From NCBI GenBank assembly GCA_023439125.1, contig JAEXOU010000011.1:1-64000 (forward strand): a stretch of DNA of 64,000 nt, given 5' to 3'. The notes under the pieces were generated by a model, which worked only from the letters and a program-made list of their open reading frames with translations, ran no database searches and was not told the origin of the DNA. A program made the position numbers and the translations under genes. The first letter of the stretch is position 1, and every line of letters begins with the position of its first letter. This document shows positions 50,561-59,750 of the stretch, piece by piece. This stretch comes from Bacillota bacterium. Its GTDB lineage: Bacteria; Bacillota; Clostridia; Lachnospirales; Lachnospiraceae.

Positions 50561-51823
50561 CTATAATGATAATGTCTGTTCCCAGATACGGTATGTTGTC
50601 TTATAAAAATCTCCAAAACCAGTATCTCTTATTGTTAACACTGCAGTATCTCGGTCAACAAAATGTAACTGTATGGATAATCGAACTGTTTTATTTTCTC
50701 GTTCCATTAAATTATCGATATGAAAGACCTCTCTGATCGGCTCCTTTTTTAATAAGTTTTTCACCGTAAATTCTAACTCTTTCGTTGCATCTAATATTAC
50801 AGTTATCTCACTTTCGACTTGCCACCAAGGCGTTCCTGCCTTGGCTAAAACATAATCATTTTCCTTCGCATCGTGGTAAAGGCATATTGAGATTGTAGAT
50901 GTAATCATATCGTCGCTTAGCAATAAATAACTACCAAACTCATTGGTTTGTAATGCTTTTGCAGCGTAACATGCTCCCTTAGTATATAAATTCTGTCCTT
51001 TAAAAACTCTTCTTCCTACACAAAGTTTTTTCAGAGTATCATCCACCCATTCACCTGAAAAACCTTTACCCGTAAAAAATAATGAGGTAGTCAACCGTTT
51101 ATATAACAGCTGATTTGCTATTGTTTCAAACCTTTGAGAGAATCGAACCACTCCTTCTTGCTCAAGTAACTTTAAGGAGAAGTCAGAGGAGAGTTCGATT
51201 TTATTTACGATTACTGGAATAGGACTATTTCTTCGATTAACAGAGAGACGATAGTAGTTCATTCCATTATCATCAAACTGAAATAATCCAACATCATTTA
51301 ACCATAATTCTTGTTTCTGACTTAAAATATAGTACATGAAGCATTGAACTCTTGTCAAAATAATAACTCGGTCCTTATCTAATCCTAAGGGTTTTAATGC
51401 TGCATAAACTACATCACATACCTTAGGCGTTGTATCTTCTAAAGTAATTACAAGCTTTGCTATTGTACAATTCAAAAAATGTTGTCGAATATAGCCTAAA
51501 ATTTTCTTAAAAAATTTCGATAGTAGCATCTCTGGAGTATAGACCGATTGGAATATTTCTATATTTTGTTCATGAATGGCCTTCGTGATTAAATGATCAA
51601 CATAAAACCCTCCATTCAGTTCTTTAAGCCGTACTGCTTCTTCCCCGAAGACCCAATCCTTTGTACTTTCCTTAACAAGTAAGCAGGTCGGTACTAATGG
51701 GTTTGTTGTATCCATTGACATAGCAATACTAGATACATCATTTGTTTGATACTGATAAAAACTAATCTGAGTAAATTCATCCGATAAATCTATCCCTAGT
51801 AATAAAGATTTACTATCTTCCAT
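50561..51823 (-). CDS. degenerate Hsp70/actin-like ATPase-fold protein
   Basis: A 420-residue protein that reads like the nucleotide-binding domain of Hsp70/actin relatives. Phosphate-1 is LLLGIDLSDEFTQISFY (about 7-23). An adenosine-type motif sits at LFFTGKGFSGEW with the downstream GACYAA. The middle aspartate loop expected as DxG is altered (DVGLFQFDDNGMNYY), so ATP hydrolysis may be weak or lost. The last 100 residues are beta-rich and not an Hsp70 peptide-binding domain. The ATG follows GAGGTGG; a GTG three codons earlier is less likely. It is the second gene of the cluster. It may correspond to the DUF5716 family, recalled only. Confidence 0.82.
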   Translation of the reverse strand: MEDSKSLLLGIDLSDEFTQISFYQYQTNDVSSIAMSMDTTNPLVPTCLLVKESTKDWVFGEEAVRLKELNGGFYVDHLITKAIHEQNIEIFQSVYTPEMLLSKFFKKILGYIRQHFLNCTIAKLVITLEDTTPKVCDVVYAALKPLGLDKDRVIILTRVQCFMYYILSQKQELWLNDVGLFQFDDNGMNYYRLSVNRRNSPIPVIVNKIELSSDFSLKLLEQEGVVRFSQRFETIANQLLYKRLTTSLFFTGKGFSGEWVDDTLKKLCVGRRVFKGQNLYTKGACYAAKALQTNEFGSYLLLSDDMITSTISICLYHDAKENDYVLAKAGTPWWQVESEITVILDATKELEFTVKNLLKKEPIREVFHIDNLMERENKTVRLSIQLHFVDRDTAVLTIRDTGFGDFYKTTYRIWEQTLSL

Positions 51824-51844
51824 TGATACCACCTCACTTTCTAA

Positions 51845-54800
51845 TTATATAGGACGAAACATAGTTGAGATATAGTGGTCTACATTTGCGTATGCTTGCA
51901 ACAGACGGTTTAATGTGGTATCGTCGTTCATATCCCTTGCTTCAATAATCTGATTAATTCTGCAATAGTTGTCTTCTTCATAATGCTCGATCTCTGGTTG
52001 TATTATTATGGTATGGCTTTCTGTGATTGTCTCTTTCCCTTCTGAAATTTCAGAAATATAAAATTGTAGAGACTCCTTGTTAAAAAGGATGAACTCTTTT
52101 ACAAAGATACCATGACACAAATTCAACATCTCTTCTGCAATAAACTCTCCATGTTCCTCATCCGAATTTAAACTATAATGAATCATTATTTTATTCTTTG
52201 GATTGGACCGATATTCCACATAATACTTATCATACATATTCTGTGGAATTCGCATATTCTTTCGAAAGTTCTGAAAAAAAGGAAATAAAATGCCTTTCTG
52301 CTCAAATCGGCTTAAATGATAATCAATGAAATTAATCTCGCTATCTGTCAGCTGATCTTTTGCAGCTTCATATTTAAGATATGCCTCGAGAGCGATTTCA
52401 TTATCATCATAATTAAGTTCATGTCGAATAACCTCAAAGATTTCCGGATCGGCGATCCGATCAAAAACAAGGTACTTATAGGAATAATAAGATAAAAAAG
52501 CACGAATTAACTTATGATTACAACCACCATTATAATAACTCATAAACAAAGACTTTGCATTGCTCATATAGCTTTCTGCAAATAACATCTGTCCAAGTAA
52601 ACGTTCCTCTAAGTTGGATACATCTAAATTATTTTCTTTGGAACACTTCCATAAATCATACATTGCACTTGTTGTTCCATTAAAGTATTTAATCAGATAC
52701 TCTAAGACTGGAATATCATATTTTCCATGGATAAATGCATAATGGGCGATTTCAACTAAGATATCAAGTCGTTCCATATTACCATCTGCATTCGAAATCA
52801 AACGAGTACATAGCTTTAGAATGCGCTTAATATCCACACCTTCATACCCTAACTCTGCCATCGCCTTAAGTGCAATATTATACAAATCACGTACAATCAT
52901 AAACTCAATTAACTTGCTTCGACCATTACGTTCTATGGAATGCAAATCAATTTTCATTAGATAACTCTCTAGAATTTCACCTTCAAAATTATCATAATAG
53001 TAGTGAATTAATGTCTGAATAAACTCTTTACGATAATCCTTTGTTAGTTCAGGCAATAAAGCTACTCTCTTACGAAGCTCAATAGCCTGCTCATCAAATT
53101 TTTGATAATACTGAGCTTTATCTGCTAAATACAACAATAATTTTGAATTATCTGGGGCTAAAGAAATCATTCTGTCATAAAACTTTTCTAAATGTGATAT
53201 TTTACGAATTGAGTATCCTACTGTAATAAAAAATCTTTGATTATTTCCGTCAATCAACACTATCTGTGAATTATCTGTTAATAGGTGAACATATGCCTTC
53301 TGATCAGTTACAGTCACTAACTCTTCCTCTTCTATTTCTTTATGGGAAACAGCTACTGATTTTATCTTTTTATTGGGGCATTCTAATTCATAAAGAAATG
53401 ATAGTTCTGGCAATTTATTCGCTAACACTTCATCAATCATATCTTCATTTAACATAGCATCACAAAGAACAGCAAGGTGACAATTCATATTACCACGTTC
53501 TACTTGTTGCTTAATAAATTCTAGAATTTCTTCTCGATGTTGATCTACAATATCCGAATTCTCTTTAGCACTTTCAAGCATACAACAGTAGTAAAATGCT
53601 TTCTTTCTATCTGGCAAATGATTATTAAACTTAAAGTAAGCTAAAATCGATGGATGGATTGGAACATAATTACTTTCATTCATTGTGTAAACAAAATACT
53701 CTGGTAATTCTGTTACACGTAATTGCTGGTTAACTCCATCTTCAAAATAATTATGATATTTAATTGCTCGTATATGGTTACGAATTAATATACTAAGGAT
53801 GCTCTGTAAAGCTTCTTTTATCCTAAACGTATCATAAATCGACTGAAGAATGAGTAAATTAAGCTTCGAAAATATCTTATCTTTTCCAATAAGATAAGAT
53901 ACGATTAACGCTAGTTCTTTTGTTAAAGCTTTCTGACGTAGCATAAACATAATCAACTGACGTTCAAATGCGTCCATTGACTTGAGTAGGGATGGTTCCT
54001 CCAACAAGATAGCTGCAGCCTCATAATAAATAATAGGACTACGAAATCCATTCTCAAACTGTTCTTTTATATCTTCATATTTTTTTCCATGATTATATTC
54101 ATACTGTGGGTCTAAATAAAGCAAACACCAAAAAAGTAATGTTTCCTTTGGATTTCGATTAAAAATAGCTTTTATTTGATCAAATGCTTCCACAGCATCC
54201 ACAGATGATTTCTTCCTTAATGACTTCAAATATAAAAGTAATCCATATGCAACTTCGTTTTGAGTTATTAAGTCATCATACTTTTCTTCAAAAGCAAACA
54301 ATGAAGTAGCAACCGCACTCTCTCTTCTCGCAACGATTTGAAGGTGAAGCTGATACAGTAAACAATCAATCCATGACTTATCACGGCTCATTAAATTATG
54401 TAACAAGGTTTCTGCCTCTGTCACATACTTATTTACACCAATACGATTAAATCGAAAATCCAAGTAATTTGTCATTAATTTTCTTTTTACTCGATTCGTT
54501 TTTCTGAGCTTAATACGTTCATTTCCTCGAGTTCTTGTACAGCGAACTTTAACTACTACATTTATCTTGGAGTACACTGTTTCAATAACGATGTTTGCCT
54601 GATGAATGCCTTCCTTCATAGCTTCTGTTTTAATTACATAGTTAACTTCACATTGGTTATTAATAAAGTTATCGGTCCATAACATCTTTCGCTCTAAATC
54701 CACAAAACTTTGGTCAGACGTAATACGAACTTCACCATATCCCCAACCCTCTTTTGTAATAATAAGTTTATCCATAAAGTTATATGGTCCGGCTTCATAT

Positions 54801-55402
54801 TCGATTTCTGCTTTATCCACAGTAATTGTGATAACATTCTTTTTATGAGTAGCAACCAAAAACTCATCTAGTGCCTGTGATATTGAACTACTCTTGACTA
54901 AACCTTGATATAATAATAAGTGTTGCTTATCGTAATACTCTAACACCTTTGCAAACTTTTCCGACTTAAAAACCTGTTTCGCTTCCGTCCAATTTGTTTT
55001 TGCTAAGTTAGCAAATTGAAATAGGTCTTTGATTTTTCCGATTGAAGTATCACAATATGGTGCTTCAATCACAATGTGAACTGGGATATTAATCTCACCG
55101 CAATCTGTAATAATACTAATTTCTTCATGAAATTCATCTCCAGCATTTTGGTAATCTGCTATATAGTGATAACGTATACTCACCACTTCACCAATAAACT
55201 TATCTGTTTCTAGACAGAGCAATCGAGATGAAGAATATAGAACACCCTTCATCCGGCTATTCTCACTGTTGCGTATACTAAATGAACCTTGATATGTACT
55301 GCCTGTTTCTATCGTTATGTCAATTGTCTCTTCTGACAGAAGTATCTTTGGGAGTTCATACTTAAATATACCCTTTGCCAATTGTTCTATCTTTTCTTTC
55401 AC
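51845..55402 (-). CDS. giant helical-repeat protein, apparently DUF5717 family
   Basis: A 1185-residue protein without signal peptide or TM segments. The N-terminal 330 residues are beta-rich and Ig-like (ITIETGSTYQGSFSIRNS; an EEISIITDCGEINIPVHIVI strand pair). Residues about 340-1050 are helical repeats of TPR/solenoid type (for example YYCCMLESAKENSD, LLLYLADKAQYYQKFDEQAI). The C-terminal 130 residues are again beta-rich (KNKIMIHYSLNSDEEHGEFI). It matches what is known of DUF5717, a large uncharacterised protein of Lachnospiraceae; this family name is from memory. The start is GTG with AGGGTGAG upstream. It leads the cluster. Confidence 0.85.
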   Translation of the reverse strand: MKEKIEQLAKGIFKYELPKILLSEETIDITIETGSTYQGSFSIRNSENSRMKGVLYSSSRLLCLETDKFIGEVVSIRYHYIADYQNAGDEFHEEISIITDCGEINIPVHIVIEAPYCDTSIGKIKDLFQFANLAKTNWTEAKQVFKSEKFAKVLEYYDKQHLLLYQGLVKSSSISQALDEFLVATHKKNVITITVDKAEIEYEAGPYNFMDKLIITKEGWGYGEVRITSDQSFVDLERKMLWTDNFINNQCEVNYVIKTEAMKEGIHQANIVIETVYSKINVVVKVRCTRTRGNERIKLRKTNRVKRKLMTNYLDFRFNRIGVNKYVTEAETLLHNLMSRDKSWIDCLLYQLHLQIVARRESAVATSLFAFEEKYDDLITQNEVAYGLLLYLKSLRKKSSVDAVEAFDQIKAIFNRNPKETLLFWCLLYLDPQYEYNHGKKYEDIKEQFENGFRSPIIYYEAAAILLEEPSLLKSMDAFERQLIMFMLRQKALTKELALIVSYLIGKDKIFSKLNLLILQSIYDTFRIKEALQSILSILIRNHIRAIKYHNYFEDGVNQQLRVTELPEYFVYTMNESNYVPIHPSILAYFKFNNHLPDRKKAFYYCCMLESAKENSDIVDQHREEILEFIKQQVERGNMNCHLAVLCDAMLNEDMIDEVLANKLPELSFLYELECPNKKIKSVAVSHKEIEEEELVTVTDQKAYVHLLTDNSQIVLIDGNNQRFFITVGYSIRKISHLEKFYDRMISLAPDNSKLLLYLADKAQYYQKFDEQAIELRKRVALLPELTKDYRKEFIQTLIHYYYDNFEGEILESYLMKIDLHSIERNGRSKLIEFMIVRDLYNIALKAMAELGYEGVDIKRILKLCTRLISNADGNMERLDILVEIAHYAFIHGKYDIPVLEYLIKYFNGTTSAMYDLWKCSKENNLDVSNLEERLLGQMLFAESYMSNAKSLFMSYYNGGCNHKLIRAFLSYYSYKYLVFDRIADPEIFEVIRHELNYDDNEIALEAYLKYEAAKDQLTDSEINFIDYHLSRFEQKGILFPFFQNFRKNMRIPQNMYDKYYVEYRSNPKNKIMIHYSLNSDEEHGEFIAEEMLNLCHGIFVKEFILFNKESLQFYISEISEGKETITESHTIIIQPEIEHYEEDNYCRINQIIEARDMNDDTTLNRLLQAYANVDHYISTMFRPI

Positions 55403-55443
55403 AATCTCACCCTAACCTTACAAAAAGTTAATCTTATCAACCA

Positions 55444-55472
55444 ATTATACCATTATGCGCCACCCATTTCAA
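55444..55472 (-). promoter_or_regulatory. sigma-A type promoter of the five-gene cluster
   Basis: TTGAAA (55467-55472), 17 bases, TATAAT (55444-55449) on the minus strand. Transcription would start near 55437, about 35 bases before the GTG start of the giant protein. Confidence 0.7.
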
Positions 55473-55483
55473 GACAGCTTCAT

Positions 55484-55540
55484 AGCGTCCTTTAATTTGG
55501 ACGCATTTATTATTGAAAAGGAAATTCAGAGTAATTTCCT
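55484..55540. repeat. composite hairpin repeat upstream of the cluster
   Basis: CATAGCGTCC/GGACGCA (55484-55505), then AGGAAATTCAGAGTAATTTCCT (55519-55540). Both units match the composite repeat at 35623-35684, including the inner AGGAAATTCAGAG. It lies 12 bases upstream of the cluster promoter. Confidence 0.7.
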
Positions 55541-55547
55541 AATATAT

Positions 55548-55578
55548 AAAAAAAAGTTCGCCAAGCGAACTTTTTTTA
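55548..55578 (-). terminator. terminator of the lipoprotein gene
   Basis: AAAAAAAGTTCGC and GCGAACTTTTTTTT form a stem with T8 on the minus strand, 15 bases after the lipoprotein stop. Confidence 0.88.
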
Positions 55579-55592
55579 TTAAAAATCAAAAT

Positions 55593-56360
55593 CTAGTCAC
55601 AAAGAACAAACTCTCCATTTTCTTCATCAAAAGTATAAATTGCAGTACCTGAGGTAGATACATAATACATTGCAACTAACTGACCTTCTTCACTACCTTC
55701 AAAAACATTAAAGCAGTAACAAGCCTCACCATTAACTACAGTAGTCCACTCGTCTGTAATAATCGTATAATTCGATAAATTCTTAGGTAAGCCTAATTTC
55801 TCTTTCGTTACCCTTTTTAACATTACTAATGCATCATCAACAGTTATCTCTTCTTCCTGTGAATCTACCTTTTCCACTTTATCTACTGGGAATTTAGTGA
55901 ATGCTGTTATGTTGCCATCTGTATCATAAAGTGAAAGGGCTCCATTCGTCCGGTCAATAATGATATATGGATGTAATTCTACACCTTTATCATATAAAAC
56001 ATACTTAAAATAAGTTATCCCATCAATATTTAAATTATCCTCTGCTAACTCATAAAAATAAGTAGTTGTGTCCACATTTGCTTTTAATTTTGCCTCTGCT
56101 TCTGTTTTGGTTAGTAATACGATTGGCGTTACTGTCGGTTCTAATTCAGGTGTCGGAGTTAACGTTACTCCAGGTGCCGGAGTCATCAAAATTGGTGTTG
56201 GAGAAGGTGTAGGATCTCCACTCGGCGTAATCATTGGAGAAATGATAATATCCTCATCCACTTCTTGTGTTTTATCTTTACTACATCCTGCAATTAATAT
56301 CATCATGGAGCATATTGCTAAAGTGTGCAATCCTCGTTTCAATCGTCTTCTTATATTCAT
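55593..56360 (-). CDS. lipoprotein with TP-rich linker
   Basis: A 255-residue protein with a signal peptide ending in lipobox IAGC (Cys26). A proline/threonine linker follows (about 45-80; repeated TPTP/TPSP units). The globular C-terminal domain (about 85-255) starts LLTKTEAEAKLKANV. It includes an ITVDDALVMLKRVTKEKLG segment and ends in beta strands, resembling PepSY-like or small envelope domains without a firm match. AGGAGG precedes the ATG. A weak promoter (TTGTGT, 16 bases, TATATT) lies about 40 bases upstream. Function unknown. Confidence 0.85.
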   Translation of the reverse strand: MNIRRRLKRGLHTLAICSMMILIAGCSKDKTQEVDEDIIISPMITPSGDPTPSPTPILMTPAPGVTLTPTPELEPTVTPIVLLTKTEAEAKLKANVDTTTYFYELAEDNLNIDGITYFKYVLYDKGVELHPYIIIDRTNGALSLYDTDGNITAFTKFPVDKVEKVDSQEEEITVDDALVMLKRVTKEKLGLPKNLSNYTIITDEWTTVVNGEACYCFNVFEGSEEGQLVAMYYVSTSGTAIYTFDEENGEFVLCD

Positions 56361-56482
56361 GTTGTAAACCTCCTAATATGTCCCACATTCCTATTAGTTA
56401 CAATATACCACTTATTTAAAAAAACACAATTACTTTTGTGTTACGTTTTCGTTACGCAATTCTCAAAAAATTGCATTATATT

Positions 56483-57685
56483 TTACTTGGTACTGCTTAA
56501 TGGTAGCAAGGCATCATATAACGAATTCATTGCTTTTTCTAGATAACTCCGAGTAGTTGCTACATTAATACGTTGAAAATTCTTACCTTCCACCCCAAAC
56601 ATTGTTCCTGGGTCCAACCAAAGATTTGCCTTTTGAACAATATAATCTTCTAGCTCTTGCTCTGTTAGTTTATAATCTGAAAAATCCAACCATATTAGAT
56701 AAGTTCCCTCTGGCTTCATCATACGAACCTTTGGTAGTTTTTCCTGTAAGAATGCATGCACATAATTCATATTTGCTTCAATGTATTCCTTCACTTCGGT
56801 AAGCCATTCATAACCATACTGATATGCCGCCTGACATGCGATCATTCCAAATAAATTAGGTTCATCATAACCAGTACTTGTAATTTCCTGAATCATTTTA
56901 TTGCGTAATTGTTCATTGGCACAGAAAATATTCGAAATTTGTAAACCTGCCAAATTAAATGTTTTCGTTGGAGAAGTGCATGTTATTGTACTATTCATAA
57001 ACTCCTCTTTGATGCTTGCAAACACAGTATGTTTTGTATGATAAAAGCAAAAATCTGCATGTATCTCATCACTTACTACAATTACATTATGACGTAAACA
57101 TATATCCCCGATTTGCTCCAATTCTTCTTTTGACCATACTCTTCCACCTGGATTATGTGGATTACATAATAGATATAACTTTACGTTGTTTTCGATAATC
57201 TTCTTTTCAAAATCATCAAAATCCATCTCATATCTTAAATCACCATTTACCTGGACTAGCTTAAGTGGTGAGTTCACAACTTTTCTTCCATTCTTTTCTA
57301 TCATACTCCAGAATGGATGGTAAACTGGCCGTTGTATAATTACTGCTTCTCCTTGCTTAGTAAATGCTTTAACAGCTGAAGAAATTGCAAATACAATACC
57401 TGGTGTGAAAAATCCCCATTCCCTTTTCGCTACAAATTGATGATGTCTCGAAAACCAATCAATTACAGTATCCCAATAAGATTCTTTTGGAAGTGTATAC
57501 CCATAGATACCGTGTTTGGTGCGCTCTGCAATTGCTTTTGATACCTCAGGAACAGTTTCGAAATCCATATCGGCTACCCAAAGTGACATGATATCCTCTC
57601 TGTAACCGTATTCCTTTGCCCAATCAAATTTAATGCAATCTGTCCCCTTTCGACTTATGTATTGATCAAAGTTATATTTACTCAT
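56483..57685 (-). CDS. PatB/MalY-type cystathionine beta-lyase (PLP aminotransferase fold)
   Basis: A 400-residue fold-type I PLP enzyme. N-terminus RKGTDCIKFDWAKEYG, SLWVADMDFETVPEV (the MalY/PatB mark), NPHNPGGRVWS, and the PLP lysine in SPTKTFNLAGLQ. The C-terminal arginine for the carboxylate is in INVATTRSYLE. It would cleave C-S bonds (cystathionine or cysteine), giving methionine precursors or sulfide. The start MSKYNF has AGAGAGGA 8 bases upstream; the earlier ATG is too close to that site. Monocistronic. Confidence 0.93.
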   Translation of the reverse strand: MSKYNFDQYISRKGTDCIKFDWAKEYGYREDIMSLWVADMDFETVPEVSKAIAERTKHGIYGYTLPKESYWDTVIDWFSRHHQFVAKREWGFFTPGIVFAISSAVKAFTKQGEAVIIQRPVYHPFWSMIEKNGRKVVNSPLKLVQVNGDLRYEMDFDDFEKKIIENNVKLYLLCNPHNPGGRVWSKEELEQIGDICLRHNVIVVSDEIHADFCFYHTKHTVFASIKEEFMNSTITCTSPTKTFNLAGLQISNIFCANEQLRNKMIQEITSTGYDEPNLFGMIACQAAYQYGYEWLTEVKEYIEANMNYVHAFLQEKLPKVRMMKPEGTYLIWLDFSDYKLTEQELEDYIVQKANLWLDPGTMFGVEGKNFQRINVATTRSYLEKAMNSLYDALLPLSSTK

Positions 57686-57827
57686 TATATTCATCCTCTC
57701 TTAGACTAATGAAGCGTATTTTAGCACGATTTATCGAAAAAGTAAATGCTACCTGCGCTTCGCGAACTTTTCCTTTCATGAATAAAAGGAAGTCATCACG
57801 TACAACGTAACAACTCCCTCTATGATT

Positions 57828-58733
57828 CTATTCTGCGAAATTAATGCTTACTTTTCCGGATCCACTTTCTATTTTTAAAGTATTCTCTGCATCTTTGTTT
57901 TTGATGTCTTCATCATTTCTTCTCTCACCATTGATCCATATATCTCCAGAGCCTGCATCAAGTTTTAACTGGTAGTTGTCAAGGGAATCTGATACATTAA
58001 CTAAAATCCCTCCGCTTCCTCCATTCAATTCATTTTTCCCATTCAATTTACCTTCTAAGTGTAAATCTCCTGAGCCAAGATCAAACTCGATATTATCTAA
58101 TGTACTATTCGTCATTAACATGGCCCCTGAACCACCATCAATATTCCCATTACTTAAATAAGCATTATCTAACTCGAAATCTCCTGAATTCACACATAAA
58201 TCAACATGCTCTGCTTTAAGATTAGAACCAATAATATTACCAGAACCTCCGGATATTACAAGTCGTTCTGTATAGATTCCCTTTAACTCCATCTTTCCGC
58301 TATTATTATCAAGTTGTACTTCCTTGGCTTTAAAATCAATCGGAAATGTAACAGTAATCTGTGATTCCTCTCTACGATCGTTATCCAAAAAGCTAAAGTT
58401 AAAAAACCATGTATTCGACCCAGTGTCGTCTATATATAATGTCTCATTATCAACCATTTTAATAACTGTAGTATCTGGTACATTTTCTGCCTTTACTTGT
58501 ATCGTCTCCACATTGCCGACTTGAATGAACATCTTTCCACTATAGTTTGTTATATCTAATTTTTGGACATCATCAAATTCATGATTGATATTAATATAAT
58601 CTATTTTTCCATCCCAATTAATACCCTTATCAATTCCACTAACGATCGTAGTTATAACTGTAAGAATACTCACGATCAAAGTAATTGCCAGGGCCATGGC
58701 ACAGTATTTTATTACCTTTTGAACTGGACTCAT
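57828..58733 (-). CDS. DUF4097 beta-helix membrane-anchored protein
   Basis: A 301-residue protein with one N-terminal TM (about 9-31) and a long beta-strand repeat domain of DUF4097 type: SGKMELKGIYTERLVISGGSG, SGDFELDNAY, GGSGAMLMTNS, GSGDIWING. It is rich in Gly-Ser-Gly turns. DUF4097 proteins often pair with envelope-stress regulators. Its ATG overlaps the TGA of the LiaF-like gene (ATGA), so the two are translationally coupled. Function unknown beyond envelope association. Confidence 0.88.
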   Translation of the reverse strand: MSPVQKVIKYCAMALAITLIVSILTVITTIVSGIDKGINWDGKIDYININHEFDDVQKLDITNYSGKMFIQVGNVETIQVKAENVPDTTVIKMVDNETLYIDDTGSNTWFFNFSFLDNDRREESQITVTFPIDFKAKEVQLDNNSGKMELKGIYTERLVISGGSGNIIGSNLKAEHVDLCVNSGDFELDNAYLSNGNIDGGSGAMLMTNSTLDNIEFDLGSGDLHLEGKLNGKNELNGGSGGILVNVSDSLDNYQLKLDAGSGDIWINGERRNDEDIKNKDAENTLKIESGSGKVSINFAE

Positions 58734-59401
58734 TTAATCTCTACACCTCCAAACATACAAGTTGAATTAATATAGATGATTGGAGCTTTCGAAGGAGCAG
58801 CTACCTTTTTCTTGTTAGAAACTCCACCAAAGAACGAAGTAGAGCTCACCTTTACCCTAACTGTGTCAGGGACATAGATATCAATTCCTCCAAAAATAGA
58901 AGTTGCATGAATGACAACATTCTCATCAATAATAGCATTTCTTAAGTCAAGAGTAAGTCCACCAAATACGGAATCTAACTCTCCTCCACAGTATTTTTTA
59001 TTTGGTAGTACAAACGTCATTCCACTAAACGTAGCAGCATGACAGTCCTCTTTTGTATATGTAACGTTCACCTTACGAGAGTTACTAATAATACTTTTTA
59101 AAACAATATTGAGTCCAATAACAATTATGATGATTGGGATAATTAATTTACGGACTGTTCCGTCAACAATAATTCCTTGGCAATTAAATAATAATATGAC
59201 TCCGACTGCTAACCCGATTGCAGAAAAATTTCCCAAACCTTTGCTTAATACTGTAATTGCACATGGAATAATGATAAATAATGTCCACCAGCCACGGAAA
59301 AACAAATGAACATCCCACCATTGACATGCATTTCCTGCTATGATTACTCCTAATGCAATCCAGATTAATCCCCAGGACCAACTGGATATTCTATCTCTCA
59401 T
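58730..59401 (-). CDS. LiaF-like envelope-stress membrane protein
   Basis: A 223-residue protein with four TM segments in the first 120 residues (SWSWGLIWIALGVIIAG onset, DUF5668-type). The soluble C-terminal LiaF-like domain is made of beta repeats with recurring FGG turns (VFGGLTLDL, IFGGIDIYVP, FFGGVSN, MFGGVEIK). LiaF restrains the LiaRS two-component system in Bacillus, but no liaRS is next to it. The start is MRDRISS, because AAGGAGGTTAC precedes it; the in-frame ATG at 59470 has no such site. Confidence 0.88.
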   Translation of the reverse strand: MRDRISSWSWGLIWIALGVIIAGNACQWWDVHLFFRGWWTLFIIIPCAITVLSKGLGNFSAIGLAVGVILLFNCQGIIVDGTVRKLIIPIIIIVIGLNIVLKSIISNSRKVNVTYTKEDCHAATFSGMTFVLPNKKYCGGELDSVFGGLTLDLRNAIIDENVVIHATSIFGGIDIYVPDTVRVKVSSTSFFGGVSNKKKVAAPSKAPIIYINSTCMFGGVEIK

Positions 59402-59500
59402 GTAACCTCCTTGTTGTTCGGCTTTGTTTCTCCTTCCTACATAAAGAGAATCTATCGCCTTTCTTTTCATAAATCTAAATTGATTTACTTTTATGTAATC

Positions 59501-59529
59501 ATCTTACGCTAGGTTATTTTGTTAATCAA
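59501..59529 (-). promoter_or_regulatory. sigma-A type promoter of the LiaF-like/DUF4097 pair
   Basis: TTGATT (59524-59529), 17 bases, TAAGAT (59501-59506) on the minus strand; start near 59494. Confidence 0.55.
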
Positions 59530-59580
59530 GTTAGAATTCCATTAAAAAGAACTATCAAAAGTTTACGCTGAAAGTGTGCA

Positions 59581-59610
59581 TCCAAGCATCCTTCCTTTTG
59601 GACGCTTGGA
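59581..59610. repeat. GCGTCC-family hairpin
   Basis: TCCAAGCATCC and GGACGCTTGGA form an 11-bp stem with one mismatch and an eight-base loop (TTCCTTTT), the same loop as at 35623. It is immediately followed by the half copy of the 85-bp repeat. Confidence 0.65.
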
Positions 59611-59615
59611 TATTT

Positions 59616-59700
59616 TTACGAACTTCATTCAAGCGAAAGCGTGTTGTGTATAAATTATGTTTGTCATCCAATTTTCCTAACATTCCCTTGTGCAAAATGA
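59616..59700. repeat. 85-bp repeat, inverted copy of 20292-20376
   Basis: The reverse complement of this stretch matches 20292-20376 over 85 bases with about six substitutions, four of them in one six-base block. Only the left half of the palindromic element is present, so it cannot form the full hairpin. It occupies the 350-base gap between the LiaF-like gene and rplT. Confidence 0.8.
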
Positions 59701-59706
59701 TAATGT

Positions 59707-59738
59707 AAAAAAAAAAGAGATATCATTGATATCTCTCT
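59707..59738 (-). terminator. terminator of the infC-rpmI-rplT operon
   Basis: GAGAGATATCA and TGATATCTCT form a stem followed by T10 on the minus strand, 13 bases after the rplT stop. Confidence 0.93.
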
Positions 59739-59750
59739 CGTTTCTATCGA

